From Lacinutrix mariniflava (GTDB lineage Bacteria; Bacteroidota; Bacteroidia; Flavobacteriales; Flavobacteriaceae): a stretch of DNA of 64,000 nucleotides. Within the stretch, counting starts at the first letter, position 1. Each line of letters starts with the position of its first letter. Under the pieces are notes generated by a model. The model was not told where the DNA came from, made no database searches, and worked only from the letters and a program-made list of their open reading frames with translations. The position numbers and the translations under genes are program-made. The stretch covers positions 1 through 64,000 of the forward strand of contig NZ_LIQG01000016.1 in the NCBI RefSeq assembly GCF_001418015.1. The letters are read 5' to 3'. Of the stretch, positions 37,610-47,826 are shown one piece after another.

Positions 37610-37890
37610 TTTGTATTTAATATATAAACAATAAAAAAATCAAGCATTAGTAATGAGTATTTTTTTTTGTTAAAGAAACAGAATGTATCAGTTTTAAAGT
37701 CAATTTTTATAATTAAAAATAATTTACTTTACTACGCAACCTTTTGTGTTTTTTTACATCTATTAAGTAATAGCTTATCAAAATCAAATTCTAAGTAAAA
37801 CTGCTCGAATTCTAATTTAAAGGTTTTTCACTAAAAGTTTCTGTCATATTTGATTAGCAATAAAATCGTAAACTTTTAAAGACTAAAACT

Positions 37891-40800
37891 ATGACCAACT
37901 ACTTCAAAATTCAGTGCTTTTTTACTTTTGCCTTTCTATTTTTATGTAGTGTATTACAGGCGCAATCTACAGTTTATATATCTGGAACAGCAAATAGTTA
38001 CAGTGTAATAGAAGGAGATACCTATTCGTTTAATATTAACTTATATAGTGTTAGTTCAACTCCTATTGTCGTTGATGTATCTATTACATCTGGAACAGCA
38101 GATGCTACAGACTATACGCCAATTACTACAACGGTTACAATCCCAGCTGGGCAATTGTTTTTAAGCACACCATTAAATCTAATAACAAATAATGATGCTA
38201 TAATTGAACCTAATGAGAATTTTATAATTCAGGCAGATATTACTTCTGGAAATACTACAAATACATCCACAAATCGATATATTCAAATTATAGATAACGA
38301 TACACCACCAACAGTTTCTGCATCTTCTAATACAAGTATAACAGAAGGAAACTCGAGATTTATAAACTATGGCTTATCAAATCCTTACAGTTCAGATATT
38401 ATACTAAATATAGCTACAAGTAATGGATCTGCTGATAATTCTGATTATAATACTGTAAACACTACAGTAACATTTGTAGCAGGTGAAACAAGTAAATCTC
38501 AATCTTTTTTGGCTATAGATGATACACTTGTTGAGACAGATGAGACCTTTATTATTACAGGCTCAATTACTTCTGGAAACACTAATAACGCGACTGTTGT
38601 AACTACTGCAACCATTAGGGATAATGACACTACACCAATGTTAAGTATAGGAACACCATACGATAGAACAGAAGGGCAAAACGTTGTGTTTTCTGGCAGG
38701 TTAGATAGAGTTTTTAATGCAGATGTAACAATACAGTTTACAACAAGTAATGGTACAGCAGGAACAAGTGATTATAATACAACAACAATAGTAGAAACAA
38801 TTCCCGCAGGAAATATCTCTAAAACTATTACAGTACCTACTATAGATGATAACCTTGATGAACCGCAAGAAACATTCACATTAACAGGTATAGTTACTTC
38901 AGGTAATACAACCAATGCCTCAGCTTCTGCAACAGCTACAATTGTAGATAATGACGGTTTACCAGATTTCAGGATTTCTTATAGCTCAAATTTTCAAGGA
39001 GAAATAAATGAAGGAGAAGATGCAAGATTTAGTGTCTCGTTAACTCATGTAAGTTCAACCGATACATCAATCCAACTTTTAACAACAGCAGGAACAGCTG
39101 GATCTTTAGATTATTTAGCTTTAAATACAACTATAGTTATTCCTGCAGGTCAAACATACTATAATGCAACTAATTTAATTGTGCCGACGGTTCTAGATCA
39201 ATTACAAGAAGCAGACGAAACATTTGTTGTAAATGCTGTTGCAACTTCTGGAAATACATTTAATACAAGCGAATCATTAGTTTTTACAATTTTAGATGAT
39301 TATAATGTGAATGCACATAGTGATACTTTTTATCCAGTAATGGAAGTTGGTGGTAGTTTTCAAGTACTAACTAATGATACTTTACATGGTTTAGCATTAA
39401 ATGCTTTAGATGTAACCATTACTTTAGAAGCCAATACTATTGGAGCAACACTTGATGCTTCGGGTATTTTAACAATACCCAATACAGTTTCAGGATATCA
39501 GAATCAATTAGAATATACAATTTGTGAAACAGCTAATCCTAGTATATGTGATACTGCAACGATTTACATTTATATAGTTTCACCATTAGAAATAAAATAT
39601 ACACCAACATATTCAGATTATAATGGAGATGGTTTTACAAGTGTTGGAGATATAATAACCTATCAATTTAGTGTTACAAATAATGGTAATACGCCAATTA
39701 CAATTATTGATTCTGATAATCAATATTCTAATTTAAATGTAATTGGAGGACCAATAGCTTCTTTAGCTCCGGCTCAAACAGACTCTGTAACGTTCTCTGC
39801 AACTCATATTATAACTCAAAATGAAATTAATTCTGGTTATTTTACGGGAGAATTAATTGAACATTTTTTTACAGGAATGTATTATGGGTATGAAGTTTAT
39901 GGTCTTGTTGAACTTGAAACACCATTAAGTTTATCTTTTTCTGATGGAATAGAGTTCAATGCCTTTGTAGATACTAATACAAACGGTATTCAGGATAATG
40001 CTGAAATAGATTTTCCTTTAGGTCATTTTGAATATGAAATTAATAATGATGGCGTTATTCATAACCTCCTTACAACTCCATTTTATTTATATGAATCTAA
40101 TCCTACAACTAGCTATAATTTAAACTATGTTGTAGATAGTGAGTATGCTGGAAACAATGTGTGTACAGTTAATTATTCAGGTGTAACTGTGGCTTCAGGT
40201 TCTGGCATTACTACTTATAATTTTCCAGTTACTGTAACACCTTACGAAGATTTATCTGTAAGTTTAAATAATTACAATGCACCGCCAAGACCAGGTTTTA
40301 GTTATATAAATTATATTACTTATACAAATAACTCTAATCAAACTGTAACTTCAGGTACTGTGGATTTTGTATTAGATAGTGATTTGTCTATTCTAGAGGC
40401 CTCAGATGGTGCTGTGATTACTAGTACAGGACTTACTTATGCTTTTACAAATTTGGAGCCATATCAAACAAGATATATTTGGATAAAAATGAATGTTCCA
40501 ACAATACCAACAGTTGCCTTAGGAGATTTAGTAAATAATTCGGCTTCAATAAATGTGCCTACTGGAGATATTTTACCGCTAAATAATACATCTAGTTTAA
40601 TACAAACTATTATAGGAGCATACGATCCAAATATAAAAACTGAAAAGCACGATGGACAAATTGTGCATTCTACTTTTACAGATGACGATTTTTTAACCTA
40701 TACCATTCAATTTGAAAATACAGGAACAGCCAATGCTATTAATGTTAAAGTTGAAGACTTTCTTGATGATAAATTAGATGAAACAACATTAAGAATGGTT

Positions 40801-41295
40801 GATGCTAGCGCAACTTATGCTCTTGAAAGAGTTAATAATCATTTAATTTGGAATTTTTATGGTATTAATTTACCTCCATCTGTAGAAGACACAGATATTG
40901 GTCATGGTTATTTCACATTTAAAATCAAGCCAAAAACCGGGTATTTACTTGGAGATATTATACCAAATGTTGCAGAAATATATTTTGATTTTAATCCTGC
41001 AATTATAACAGATGTTTGTAATACTGAATTTGTGGAAACATTATTAAGTGTAGACGATTTTACTTTTTCAGATTTCAATTATTATCCAAATCCTGTAAAA
41101 AACACATTGTTTATTTCAAACACTTCAAAAATTGAAACAATTGAAATTACAGATATTTTAGGAAAAGTAGTGAGCTCTAAAAAGATGAATGCAATGCAAA
41201 CAACTCTAGATTTGTCTTCATTTGCTAACGGAGTTTATTTTGCTAAAATAGAATCCGGAAGGCAAACAAAAACAATTAAGATTTTAAAAGAATAA
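37891..41295 (+). CDS. Calx-beta adhesin with T9SS sorting domain
   Basis: A 1134-residue secreted protein with a signal peptide ending at about residue 25. Residues about 28-475 are four Calx-beta domains, each ending in a recurring ITSGNTTN-type segment and carrying calcium-binding ENF and TDET acidic loops. Further beta-sandwich regions follow, with calcium-loop-like DYNGDGFTSVGD and DTNTNGIQDNAE. A domain typical of T9SS adhesins has YDPNIKTEKHDGQIV and FTYTIQFENTGTAN-like blocks. The C-terminal sorting domain starts near residue 1060 (FNYYPNPVKNTLFIS). Probably a cell-surface adhesin; the target is unknown. Confidence 0.9.
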   Translation: MTNYFKIQCFFTFAFLFLCSVLQAQSTVYISGTANSYSVIEGDTYSFNINLYSVSSTPIVVDVSITSGTADATDYTPITTTVTIPAGQLFLSTPLNLITNNDAIIEPNENFIIQADITSGNTTNTSTNRYIQIIDNDTPPTVSASSNTSITEGNSRFINYGLSNPYSSDIILNIATSNGSADNSDYNTVNTTVTFVAGETSKSQSFLAIDDTLVETDETFIITGSITSGNTNNATVVTTATIRDNDTTPMLSIGTPYDRTEGQNVVFSGRLDRVFNADVTIQFTTSNGTAGTSDYNTTTIVETIPAGNISKTITVPTIDDNLDEPQETFTLTGIVTSGNTTNASASATATIVDNDGLPDFRISYSSNFQGEINEGEDARFSVSLTHVSSTDTSIQLLTTAGTAGSLDYLALNTTIVIPAGQTYYNATNLIVPTVLDQLQEADETFVVNAVATSGNTFNTSESLVFTILDDYNVNAHSDTFYPVMEVGGSFQVLTNDTLHGLALNALDVTITLEANTIGATLDASGILTIPNTVSGYQNQLEYTICETANPSICDTATIYIYIVSPLEIKYTPTYSDYNGDGFTSVGDIITYQFSVTNNGNTPITIIDSDNQYSNLNVIGGPIASLAPAQTDSVTFSATHIITQNEINSGYFTGELIEHFFTGMYYGYEVYGLVELETPLSLSFSDGIEFNAFVDTNTNGIQDNAEIDFPLGHFEYEINNDGVIHNLLTTPFYLYESNPTTSYNLNYVVDSEYAGNNVCTVNYSGVTVASGSGITTYNFPVTVTPYEDLSVSLNNYNAPPRPGFSYINYITYTNNSNQTVTSGTVDFVLDSDLSILEASDGAVITSTGLTYAFTNLEPYQTRYIWIKMNVPTIPTVALGDLVNNSASINVPTGDILPLNNTSSLIQTIIGAYDPNIKTEKHDGQIVHSTFTDDDFLTYTIQFENTGTANAINVKVEDFLDDKLDETTLRMVDASATYALERVNNHLIWNFYGINLPPSVEDTDIGHGYFTFKIKPKTGYLLGDIIPNVAEIYFDFNPAIITDVCNTEFVETLLSVDDFTFSDFNYYPNPVKNTLFISNTSKIETIEITDILGKVVSSKKMNAMQTTLDLSSFANGVYFAKIESGRQTKTIKILKE

Positions 41296-41314
41296 TACTA
41301 ATAATGGTAGTAGC

Positions 41315-41349
41315 AAAAAAAATCCGATTCATTTGAATCGGATTTTTTG
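41315..41349. terminator. Terminator between convergent genes
   Basis: AAAAAATCCGATTCA pairs perfectly with TGAATCGGATTTTTT around TT. It separates the adhesin gene from the minus-strand GNAT-like gene and can work both ways. Confidence 0.9.
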
Positions 41350-41367
41350 TTTATCTTCTTTTAAAGA

Positions 41368-42495
41368 TTATTCTATATTTTTTCTATAAGTCTTTCTACG
41401 TTTAACGACAACAGTTTCAATATGCTTCCATATTTTGTGAATAGCTTCATTGTCTTCTAATTCAGGAGTTCTATAGCAATTAATGATTCCTTTTTGTCTG
41501 AAGGTTTCGTAATATTCATTAAAAATTACAGCATGAATACCTTTGTTTTGATATTCTGGATGTACACCAATTAGGTAGAAAACAACATCTTTACTGTGTT
41601 TCTTAGCCTTTAATAATTTTGCAAAACCAAACGGGAATAGTTTACCATTCATTTCCTGTAAAGCAGATGCAAATCTTGGCATTACAATGGCAAAGGCAAC
41701 CATGTCATCGTTTTCATCTACCACAAATTTTATATATTCTGGATTTACAAATGAAATAAATTTCTTTTTAAAATAAGCTTTTTGTATATCTGTTATTTCA
41801 ACAAAAGAAGATAAACTTTCATAGGAAGCATTGAACAAATCGAACATTTTATCAACATAAGGCATTACCTCAGATGTTTTTGTAAGTTGTAAAGCTGTAA
41901 GTTTATAACGTCTTTTTATAAGTTCTTGTGCTTTTTTAAAGTTTTCAGGTTTTACATTTACAAAAGGAAACTTACTTTCGGAGTAGCTTTTTTCAACAGT
42001 ATAGCCTAGTGCTTCATAATGTTTTACATAATATTCATGGTTATACCAAGTTATCATATTACTAATCTGGTCAAAACCTTCAGTCATTAGCCCAACTTTA
42101 TCTAAATTAGAAAAACCAACCGGACCTTCTGTATATTCTAGATTATGTTGTTTTCCAATTTTATTGACTTCATCTATAAGCACTTTAGAGACTTCTAAAT
42201 CGTCTATAAAATCAAACCATCCAAAACGCATTTTAAGATGTTTTTGGTTATTTATTTCTAACCAATTAATTATCGCAGCTACACGGCCAACAAGTTGGTC
42301 TCCTTTATAAGCAAGAATTAATGTGGCTTCGGCATCATTAAAAATAGGATTCTTGTCTTTATTAAAAGTTTCCATTTCTTGGCTAATAATAGGAGGGACC
42401 CAATATTTGGAATCCTTATATAGCGAAAACGGGAATTTTACAAAGGTTTTTAAGTCCTTTTTGGTCGTTACTAGTTTAGTTGTAATCATAGGCAT
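41368..42495 (-). CDS. GNAT-superfamily acyltransferase, candidate lipid N-acyltransferase
   Basis: A 375-residue protein of the tandem-GNAT type. An N-terminal segment KFPFSLYKDSKYWVPPI opens it. A central GFSNLDKVGLMTEGFD block resembles that of large bacterial N-acyltransferases. The C-terminal GNAT motif is LIGVHPEYQNKGIHAVI. No membrane segment. The family includes, as I recall it, bacterial ceramide synthases; the nearby acyltransferase gene makes sulfonolipid N-acylation an attractive but unproven role. Its ATG overlaps the unfused stop of the upstream gene (TAATG) if that gene's frameshift is repaired. Confidence 0.8.
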   Translation of the reverse strand: MPMITTKLVTTKKDLKTFVKFPFSLYKDSKYWVPPIISQEMETFNKDKNPIFNDAEATLILAYKGDQLVGRVAAIINWLEINNQKHLKMRFGWFDFIDDLEVSKVLIDEVNKIGKQHNLEYTEGPVGFSNLDKVGLMTEGFDQISNMITWYNHEYYVKHYEALGYTVEKSYSESKFPFVNVKPENFKKAQELIKRRYKLTALQLTKTSEVMPYVDKMFDLFNASYESLSSFVEITDIQKAYFKKKFISFVNPEYIKFVVDENDDMVAFAIVMPRFASALQEMNGKLFPFGFAKLLKAKKHSKDVVFYLIGVHPEYQNKGIHAVIFNEYYETFRQKGIINCYRTPELEDNEAIHKIWKHIETVVVKRRKTYRKNIE

Positions 42496-42511
42496 TACTC
42501 ATCATCAAAAT

Positions 42512-43543
42512 CTATATCCTGAGTTTCTTTTTTACGTTTGTTATCTCCATCAGGAGAAGCGTCGTCACCTTTCTTCTTATTTTTTTCTTACGCTTTTTAT
42601 TAGCTTTACGTTCTGCTTCTTCTTCGGCAGATGTTCCATTATCCATTCCTGGATCTTTATGGAAGTCTAAACGGTAAGAGACACCAAGATTTAGGCTAAA
42701 TACAGAAGGAGTGTCTTTAGTGTTAAATGTTACAGCAGTATCTAATTGAAAGTCTTTACTCCATAAATAAGCACCTCCAAATCTAAAAAGGTTATCAGCA
42801 TAAAAATCGCTATGTATTCCTTGTGTTTCTCCAAACAAAACCCATTGTTCGTTAATGGCTTTGGTTAAAGTAAGTATGTACTGGAAATCTGAAAAATCTG
42901 TTCCTATTCTATCCTTAGACAGGTTCATTACAAATACCCAACCGCTAGCAAAATTATTTTGTGTAGCAATCATTACTTTAGGGCTGAAACCTTCTACTCC
43001 AGGAGCTGTATAAGGATTATCTGAAGAATCAAAATTAGCACCAACATAAACAGCAACAGCAGGAATTAAACTACTCCATTTAAAACGTTTATTGGCGTGA
43101 TAGCTAAAAATGTTGGGTTTTTCTTCTTCTGCATTTTTATAAGGATCGTAAACAAGATACTTAGCACCAAGTGTTAAATTCTTAAAATTAGAACGTTTTA
43201 GGTCTGAAGGGATTGTAGAACGGTAATCTGTTTGTGTATCATTTTGATAAATACCTTCAATATTTATTTCTAACTGTGGTAAAAGTAAACCATAGCGTGC
43301 AGCAAAATCAACTCCAAAACCGGAAACATCGTATTTTAGTGGTGTGTGCTCTTCTTTTACTGTGTAAGGACCAGCTTCAAACTGTACTACATTTGTACCA
43401 ACAGAAAAAGCAGACCTGGAAACTCCAGGACGATTAGAATTAATAACTTCGGTGTATTGTGCATGCGCTGTTAAACCAGCTATACATAAGACTATTGTTA
43501 AATAGGTTTTATTTAAAAACATAAGTTTTAGGTTTAGCTTCAA
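42512..43543 (-). CDS. Outer-membrane transporter-like protein with frameshifted tail
   Basis: A protein of 343 residues as read, with a signal peptide ending near residue 28 (TAHAQ). A beta-barrel of about 285 residues resembles the Phenol_MetA_deg/transporter-type families. The last 31 residues (KKKIRRKVTTLLLM) are out of frame. In the +1 frame the tail reads KKNKKKGDDASPDGDN and ends DIDFDDE at a stop at 42495, which overlaps the next ATG. The slip is at an A7 tract (T at 42580-42586). Either the tract varies or the base call is wrong; the true length is about 350 residues. Confidence 0.75.
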   Translation of the reverse strand: MKLNLKLMFLNKTYLTIVLCIAGLTAHAQYTEVINSNRPGVSRSAFSVGTNVVQFEAGPYTVKEEHTPLKYDVSGFGVDFAARYGLLLPQLEINIEGIYQNDTQTDYRSTIPSDLKRSNFKNLTLGAKYLVYDPYKNAEEEKPNIFSYHANKRFKWSSLIPAVAVYVGANFDSSDNPYTAPGVEGFSPKVMIATQNNFASGWVFVMNLSKDRIGTDFSDFQYILTLTKAINEQWVLFGETQGIHSDFYADNLFRFGGAYLWSKDFQLDTAVTFNTKDTPSVFSLNLGVSYRLDFHKDPGMDNGTSAEEEAERKANKKRKKKIRRKVTTLLLMEITNVKKKLRI

Positions 43544-43640
43544 ATATAGAGATTTTATATATTTTTTAAGTAAATAAATCTGAAATTACTCAACAAGAGT
43601 TGTATTTTTGTATTACAACTTTTAATATTTGGATTTTTCT

Positions 43641-43904
43641 ATGGGATTAATAAAGACCATACTTATTATATTATTATTTTATTATGGATTCAAAATCTTA
43701 TCCAGACTTTTTGGGCCATTTATACTAAAATATTTCACCAAAAAAGCAGTAGAGCGTTTTGGTGGTCAATTTAATGATGCTAAAAAGCAAAGACAGCAGC
43801 AACAACCGGAAAAGGAAGGTGAAATATCTATAGATAAGATGCCTGAAAATAAAACTTCAAACAAAACGGTTGGTGAATATGTAGATTACGAGGAAATTGA
43901 TTAA
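43641..43904 (+). CDS. DUF4834-like membrane protein
   Basis: An 87-residue protein with an N-terminal hydrophobic segment (about residues 3-17) and an amphipathic stretch YFTKKAVERFGGQF typical of DUF4834. A Gln-rich linker and an acidic C-terminus (YVDYEEID) follow. Function unknown. It starts at the ATG at 43641; an upstream TTG would add only four residues. It is 30 bases before yfhO and so probably forms an operon with the envelope genes that follow. Confidence 0.82.
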   Translation: MGLIKTILIILLFYYGFKILSRLFGPFILKYFTKKAVERFGGQFNDAKKQRQQQQPEKEGEISIDKMPENKTSNKTVGEYVDYEEID

Positions 43905-43934
43905 TTTTCGGTTTTAAGAATCATTCTATTATTT

Positions 43935-46406
43935 ATGCAATCAACTTTAAAAAAAATCTTGCCACATATACTTGTGTTTGTAGGATTTATTATACTCTCA
44001 TTAGCCTATTTTAGTCCTGTCCTACAAGGAAAACAAATACTGCAAAGTGATATTTTGCAATATAATGGCATGGCTAAACAGCAACGCGATTTTAAAGCAA
44101 ACACAGGCGAAGAAGCATATTGGACGAACAGTGCTTTTGGAGGTATGCCAACTTATCAATTAGGAGCAAGATATCCATATACTTACATTAAAAGTTTAGA
44201 TTTAGGACTTCGTTTTTTGCCACGTCCTGCAGATTATCTTTTCTTATATTTAGTTAGTTTTTACATATTATTATTGTGTTTAAAAGTAGATTATAAACTT
44301 GCAGCACTTGGAGCATTGGCTTTTGGTTTTTCTACCTATTTAATAATTATTCTAGGAGTAGGACATAATAGTAAGGCACACGCTATTGCCTATATGCCTT
44401 TAGTTTTAAGCGGAATAGTTCTTACTTTTAGAAAGAAATATGTAATTGGTTTTGTAGTTACTGCCATTGCTATGGGATTAGAATTGGTAGCCAATCATTT
44501 TCAAATGACGTATTATTTAATGCTATTGGTTATCGTGCTTGGTATTGTGTATTTAATAGATGCTTACAAGAAAAAAATATTGCCACATTTCTTTAAATCT
44601 GTCGGCATATTGTTAACAGCAGTTGTCCTTGCTATTGGCTTAAATGCTGCTAATATTATGGCAACACAAGAATATGCCAAAGAAAGCACGCGTAGTAAGA
44701 CTGAATTAACAACAAATGCTGATGGCTCCCCTAAAAAAGACATTAGTTCTGGTTTAGCAAAAGAAAAAATAACAGAATACAGTTATGGTTATCTTGAAAC
44801 GTTTAACCTTTTTATCCCTAGGTTTTTAGGTGGTGGAATGGGTGAGGACTTGGGTAAAGAATCTGAATTTTACAAATTTTATAGAAGTCAAGGTGCTCCG
44901 CCTTTAGATGCAGCAGATGCCGCAAAATCTGTGCCTACGTATTGGGGAAACCAACCAATTGTAGAAGCACCAGCTTATGTTGGAGCCGTTGTATTATTCC
45001 TTTTTGTTTTCGCTCTATTTCTTGTAAAAGGCAAATTAAAATGGTGGTTGGTATCAGGATCAATTTTAGCATTATTATTATCTTACGGAAAAAATCTAGG
45101 TTTTTTAACTGACTTTTTTATCAATTTTGTGCCGTTTTACGACAAGTTTAGAGCAGTAACGTCAATACAAGTACTATTAGAACTTTGTATTCCTGTATTA
45201 GCAATTTTTGGATTGGTTAAATTATTTAACGCTTATAATAAGGAGGAAGATAAACTTAAAGCATTAAAATTTTCAACAATTATTACAGCAGGATTATGTG
45301 TAATATTCTTATTATTTAGATATGCAGGAATTGTTTTAGATTTTGAAGGAATAAGAGATGCAGGTTGGGCTCAAGGAGGAGGACAACCATTTGTAGATGC
45401 TATTGTAGCAGATAGAAAATCAATTTTTACAAAAGATACGTTACGTACTTTATTGCTTGTGTTACTTTCAGCAGGAGCAATTTATATGTTTTTAAAACAG
45501 AAGCTTTCCGAAGGTAAAGTTGTTATTGTTTTTGCCGTCTTAATTCTTTTCGATTTGGTAGGTGTTGATAGGCGTTATGTAAATACCGAAAACTTTGTAT
45601 CGAGTAGAGAAGTGCAAACACCATTTAAACAAAACAATGCAGATAAGAAGATACTAAGCGAATCTGGTAATTTTAGAGTTTACGATGTAAGTTCTGGAGC
45701 AGGAAGAGCAATTTCTCAAAAAGTCGATGCTATGGCTACAGGTTCTACATCTGCACCATATTTTCACAATACTATTAACGGTTATCATGCTGCAAAGTTA
45801 AAACGCTTTGACGAGCTTTCTGATTTCTTTCCGTTTGCAAGGCATCCAGAAATGCTTAATATGTTTAATGTTAAGTATATTATAAGTGAAGACGAAAGTA
45901 AGCAGCCTTATCCATATTTAAATACAGATGCTAATGGCAATGCTTGGTTTGTAGAGAAAATAAAGCAGGTTAATTCGGCAGATGAGGAAATGTTATCTTT
46001 ATTAGATTTGGATACTAAAAAAGAAGCTATAAGTACAAATTTTGCAACTTCAGACATAGAAATAAACCAATTTAAAGTAGATTCTATTGCTTCTATTAAG
46101 GTTCAAGATTACCAACCTAACTACATAAAATACGAAGCGAATAACATAAACGATGGTTACGCAGTGTTTTCAGAAATGTATTATAAAAATGGATGGAATG
46201 CTTATATTGATAATACTAAATCTAATTACAATCGTGTAAATTACCTTTTAAGAGGTATGAAAATACCTAAAGGAAAGCACATTATCGAGTTTAAGTTTGA
46301 ACCACAAGTTGTAAAAACAGGAGGGTCTATTGCTTTGATAAGTTCTATTTTGTTGGCTTTAATAATTGTAGGCGGATTATTTTTTCAGTTTAAAAAGAAA
46401 CAATAA
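43935..46406 (+). CDS. yfhO: YfhO-family membrane protein
   Basis: An 823-residue integral membrane protein with about 12-13 predicted helices and a C-terminal extracytoplasmic domain (about residues 560-795). The early GGMPTYQLGAR loop is a family hallmark. YfhO proteins resemble GT-C glycosyltransferases and are needed for glycosylation of teichoic acids in Gram-positives; their substrates in Bacteroidota are unsettled. The position just ahead of a cytosolic glycosyltransferase and a flippase supports a glycan-transfer role in the envelope. Confidence 0.9.
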   Translation: MQSTLKKILPHILVFVGFIILSLAYFSPVLQGKQILQSDILQYNGMAKQQRDFKANTGEEAYWTNSAFGGMPTYQLGARYPYTYIKSLDLGLRFLPRPADYLFLYLVSFYILLLCLKVDYKLAALGALAFGFSTYLIIILGVGHNSKAHAIAYMPLVLSGIVLTFRKKYVIGFVVTAIAMGLELVANHFQMTYYLMLLVIVLGIVYLIDAYKKKILPHFFKSVGILLTAVVLAIGLNAANIMATQEYAKESTRSKTELTTNADGSPKKDISSGLAKEKITEYSYGYLETFNLFIPRFLGGGMGEDLGKESEFYKFYRSQGAPPLDAADAAKSVPTYWGNQPIVEAPAYVGAVVLFLFVFALFLVKGKLKWWLVSGSILALLLSYGKNLGFLTDFFINFVPFYDKFRAVTSIQVLLELCIPVLAIFGLVKLFNAYNKEEDKLKALKFSTIITAGLCVIFLLFRYAGIVLDFEGIRDAGWAQGGGQPFVDAIVADRKSIFTKDTLRTLLLVLLSAGAIYMFLKQKLSEGKVVIVFAVLILFDLVGVDRRYVNTENFVSSREVQTPFKQNNADKKILSESGNFRVYDVSSGAGRAISQKVDAMATGSTSAPYFHNTINGYHAAKLKRFDELSDFFPFARHPEMLNMFNVKYIISEDESKQPYPYLNTDANGNAWFVEKIKQVNSADEEMLSLLDLDTKKEAISTNFATSDIEINQFKVDSIASIKVQDYQPNYIKYEANNINDGYAVFSEMYYKNGWNAYIDNTKSNYNRVNYLLRGMKIPKGKHIIEFKFEPQVVKTGGSIALISSILLALIIVGGLFFQFKKKQ

Positions 46407-46509
46407 TTTCCATTCTTATACTTTTAAGAGATTTAATTTTTCAGCGTAAGCGATAAACCATAACAAGCAAGTTAATATTTTAAATTCTTGTTTTATAGGA
46501 AAGATAGAG

Positions 46510-47796
46510 ATGGAAAAAAAGAAAGTTTTAATCATTACTTACTATTGGCCACCAGCTGGAGGACCAGGAGTACAACGTTGGTTGAAATTTGTAAAATACT
46601 TACCACAGTTTGGTGTTGAACCTATTGTTTATTGTCCGTCAAACCCTATTTATCCTCAAACAGACGATAGTTTATTAGACGAAGTGCCAAGCGGAGTATC
46701 AATATTAAAACAGCCTATTAACGAGCCTTATAAACTTGCAGGATTCTTTTCTAAAGACTCTAAAACGATAAGTAAAGGCATTATTCCAGAAGAAAAGAAG
46801 CAAAGTTTTGTTCAAAAAGCAATGCTCTTTGTTCGTGGTAACTTTTTTATTCCTGATGCCCGAAAAAACTGGATAAAACCTTCTGTACGATATCTATCAA
46901 CCTACATTAAGGACTTTGGTATAGATACCATAATTACAACAGGTCCACCGCATAGCCTCCATATTATTGGTTTAAAACTGAAAGAACAATTAGGTGTTAA
47001 TTGGATTGCCGATTTTCGAGATCCTTGGACAACCATTGGTTATCACAAACAATTAAAGCTAACGCAAGCTGCAAAAAAAAAGCATAAAGAATTAGAGCGA
47101 GAAGTGCTTAATTCAGCAGATACTATTATCGTTACAAGTGCTGTAACCAAAATAGAATTTAAAGCCTTAACTAATAAACCGATAGAAGTTATCACTAATG
47201 GATATGATGTTTCGAAAAGTAAAGTTGAAACACTAGATCTACATTTTACATTAGCACATATTGGATCATTTTTATCTAAACGAAATCCCAAAATTTTATG
47301 GCAAGCTTTAGAAGAATTAGTAACAGAGAATCAAGATTTTGCTAAACAATTTAAACTTAATTTAGTGGGATTGGTAGGCGAAGAGATTCTAAAAAGTATA
47401 AAAAAGTATAATTTAACTAATTATTTAAACAATATAGGTTATGTTTCTCATATTGAATCTGTTGGTTTTCAAAAAAAAACACAAGTTTTGCTTTTAATTG
47501 AAATAGATTCTGAAGATACAAAAGCAATTATTCCAGGAAAACTATTTGAGTACATGGTATCTAATAGACCAATAATAGCTATTGGTCCAACTGGTTCGGA
47601 TGTAGAAAAAATAATAAAAGAAACAAACACCGGAGATTATTTTTATTATGATGCTTTAGTTGAATTAAAAACCAAAATTCTTAATCATTTTGAAGCCTTT
47701 AAGTCGGGAAATTTAAAAGTGAATCCAGTAGGAGTTAATCAATATAGTAGAGAAAATCTAACTAAAAAATTATCTGAAGTTATTCTTAAAGAGTAA
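46510..47796 (+). CDS. Glycosyltransferase, GT4-like
   Basis: A 428-residue GT-B-fold glycosyltransferase. The N-terminal ITYYWPPAGGPGVQRWLKF is the glycine-rich nucleotide-sugar-proximal loop seen in flavobacterial GT4 proteins. The C-terminal IPGKLFEYMVSNRPIIAIG is the EX7E-like donor-binding region. Cytoplasmic. It follows yfhO by 103 bases and precedes the flippase by 30, and all are on one strand. Donor and acceptor sugars cannot be named. Confidence 0.9.
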   Translation: MEKKKVLIITYYWPPAGGPGVQRWLKFVKYLPQFGVEPIVYCPSNPIYPQTDDSLLDEVPSGVSILKQPINEPYKLAGFFSKDSKTISKGIIPEEKKQSFVQKAMLFVRGNFFIPDARKNWIKPSVRYLSTYIKDFGIDTIITTGPPHSLHIIGLKLKEQLGVNWIADFRDPWTTIGYHKQLKLTQAAKKKHKELEREVLNSADTIIVTSAVTKIEFKALTNKPIEVITNGYDVSKSKVETLDLHFTLAHIGSFLSKRNPKILWQALEELVTENQDFAKQFKLNLVGLVGEEILKSIKKYNLTNYLNNIGYVSHIESVGFQKKTQVLLLIEIDSEDTKAIIPGKLFEYMVSNRPIIAIGPTGSDVEKIIKETNTGDYFYYDALVELKTKILNHFEAFKSGNLKVNPVGVNQYSRENLTKKLSEVILKE

Positions 47797-47826
47797 ATTT
47801 TTATAATTTTTAATTTTTTGGAATAC

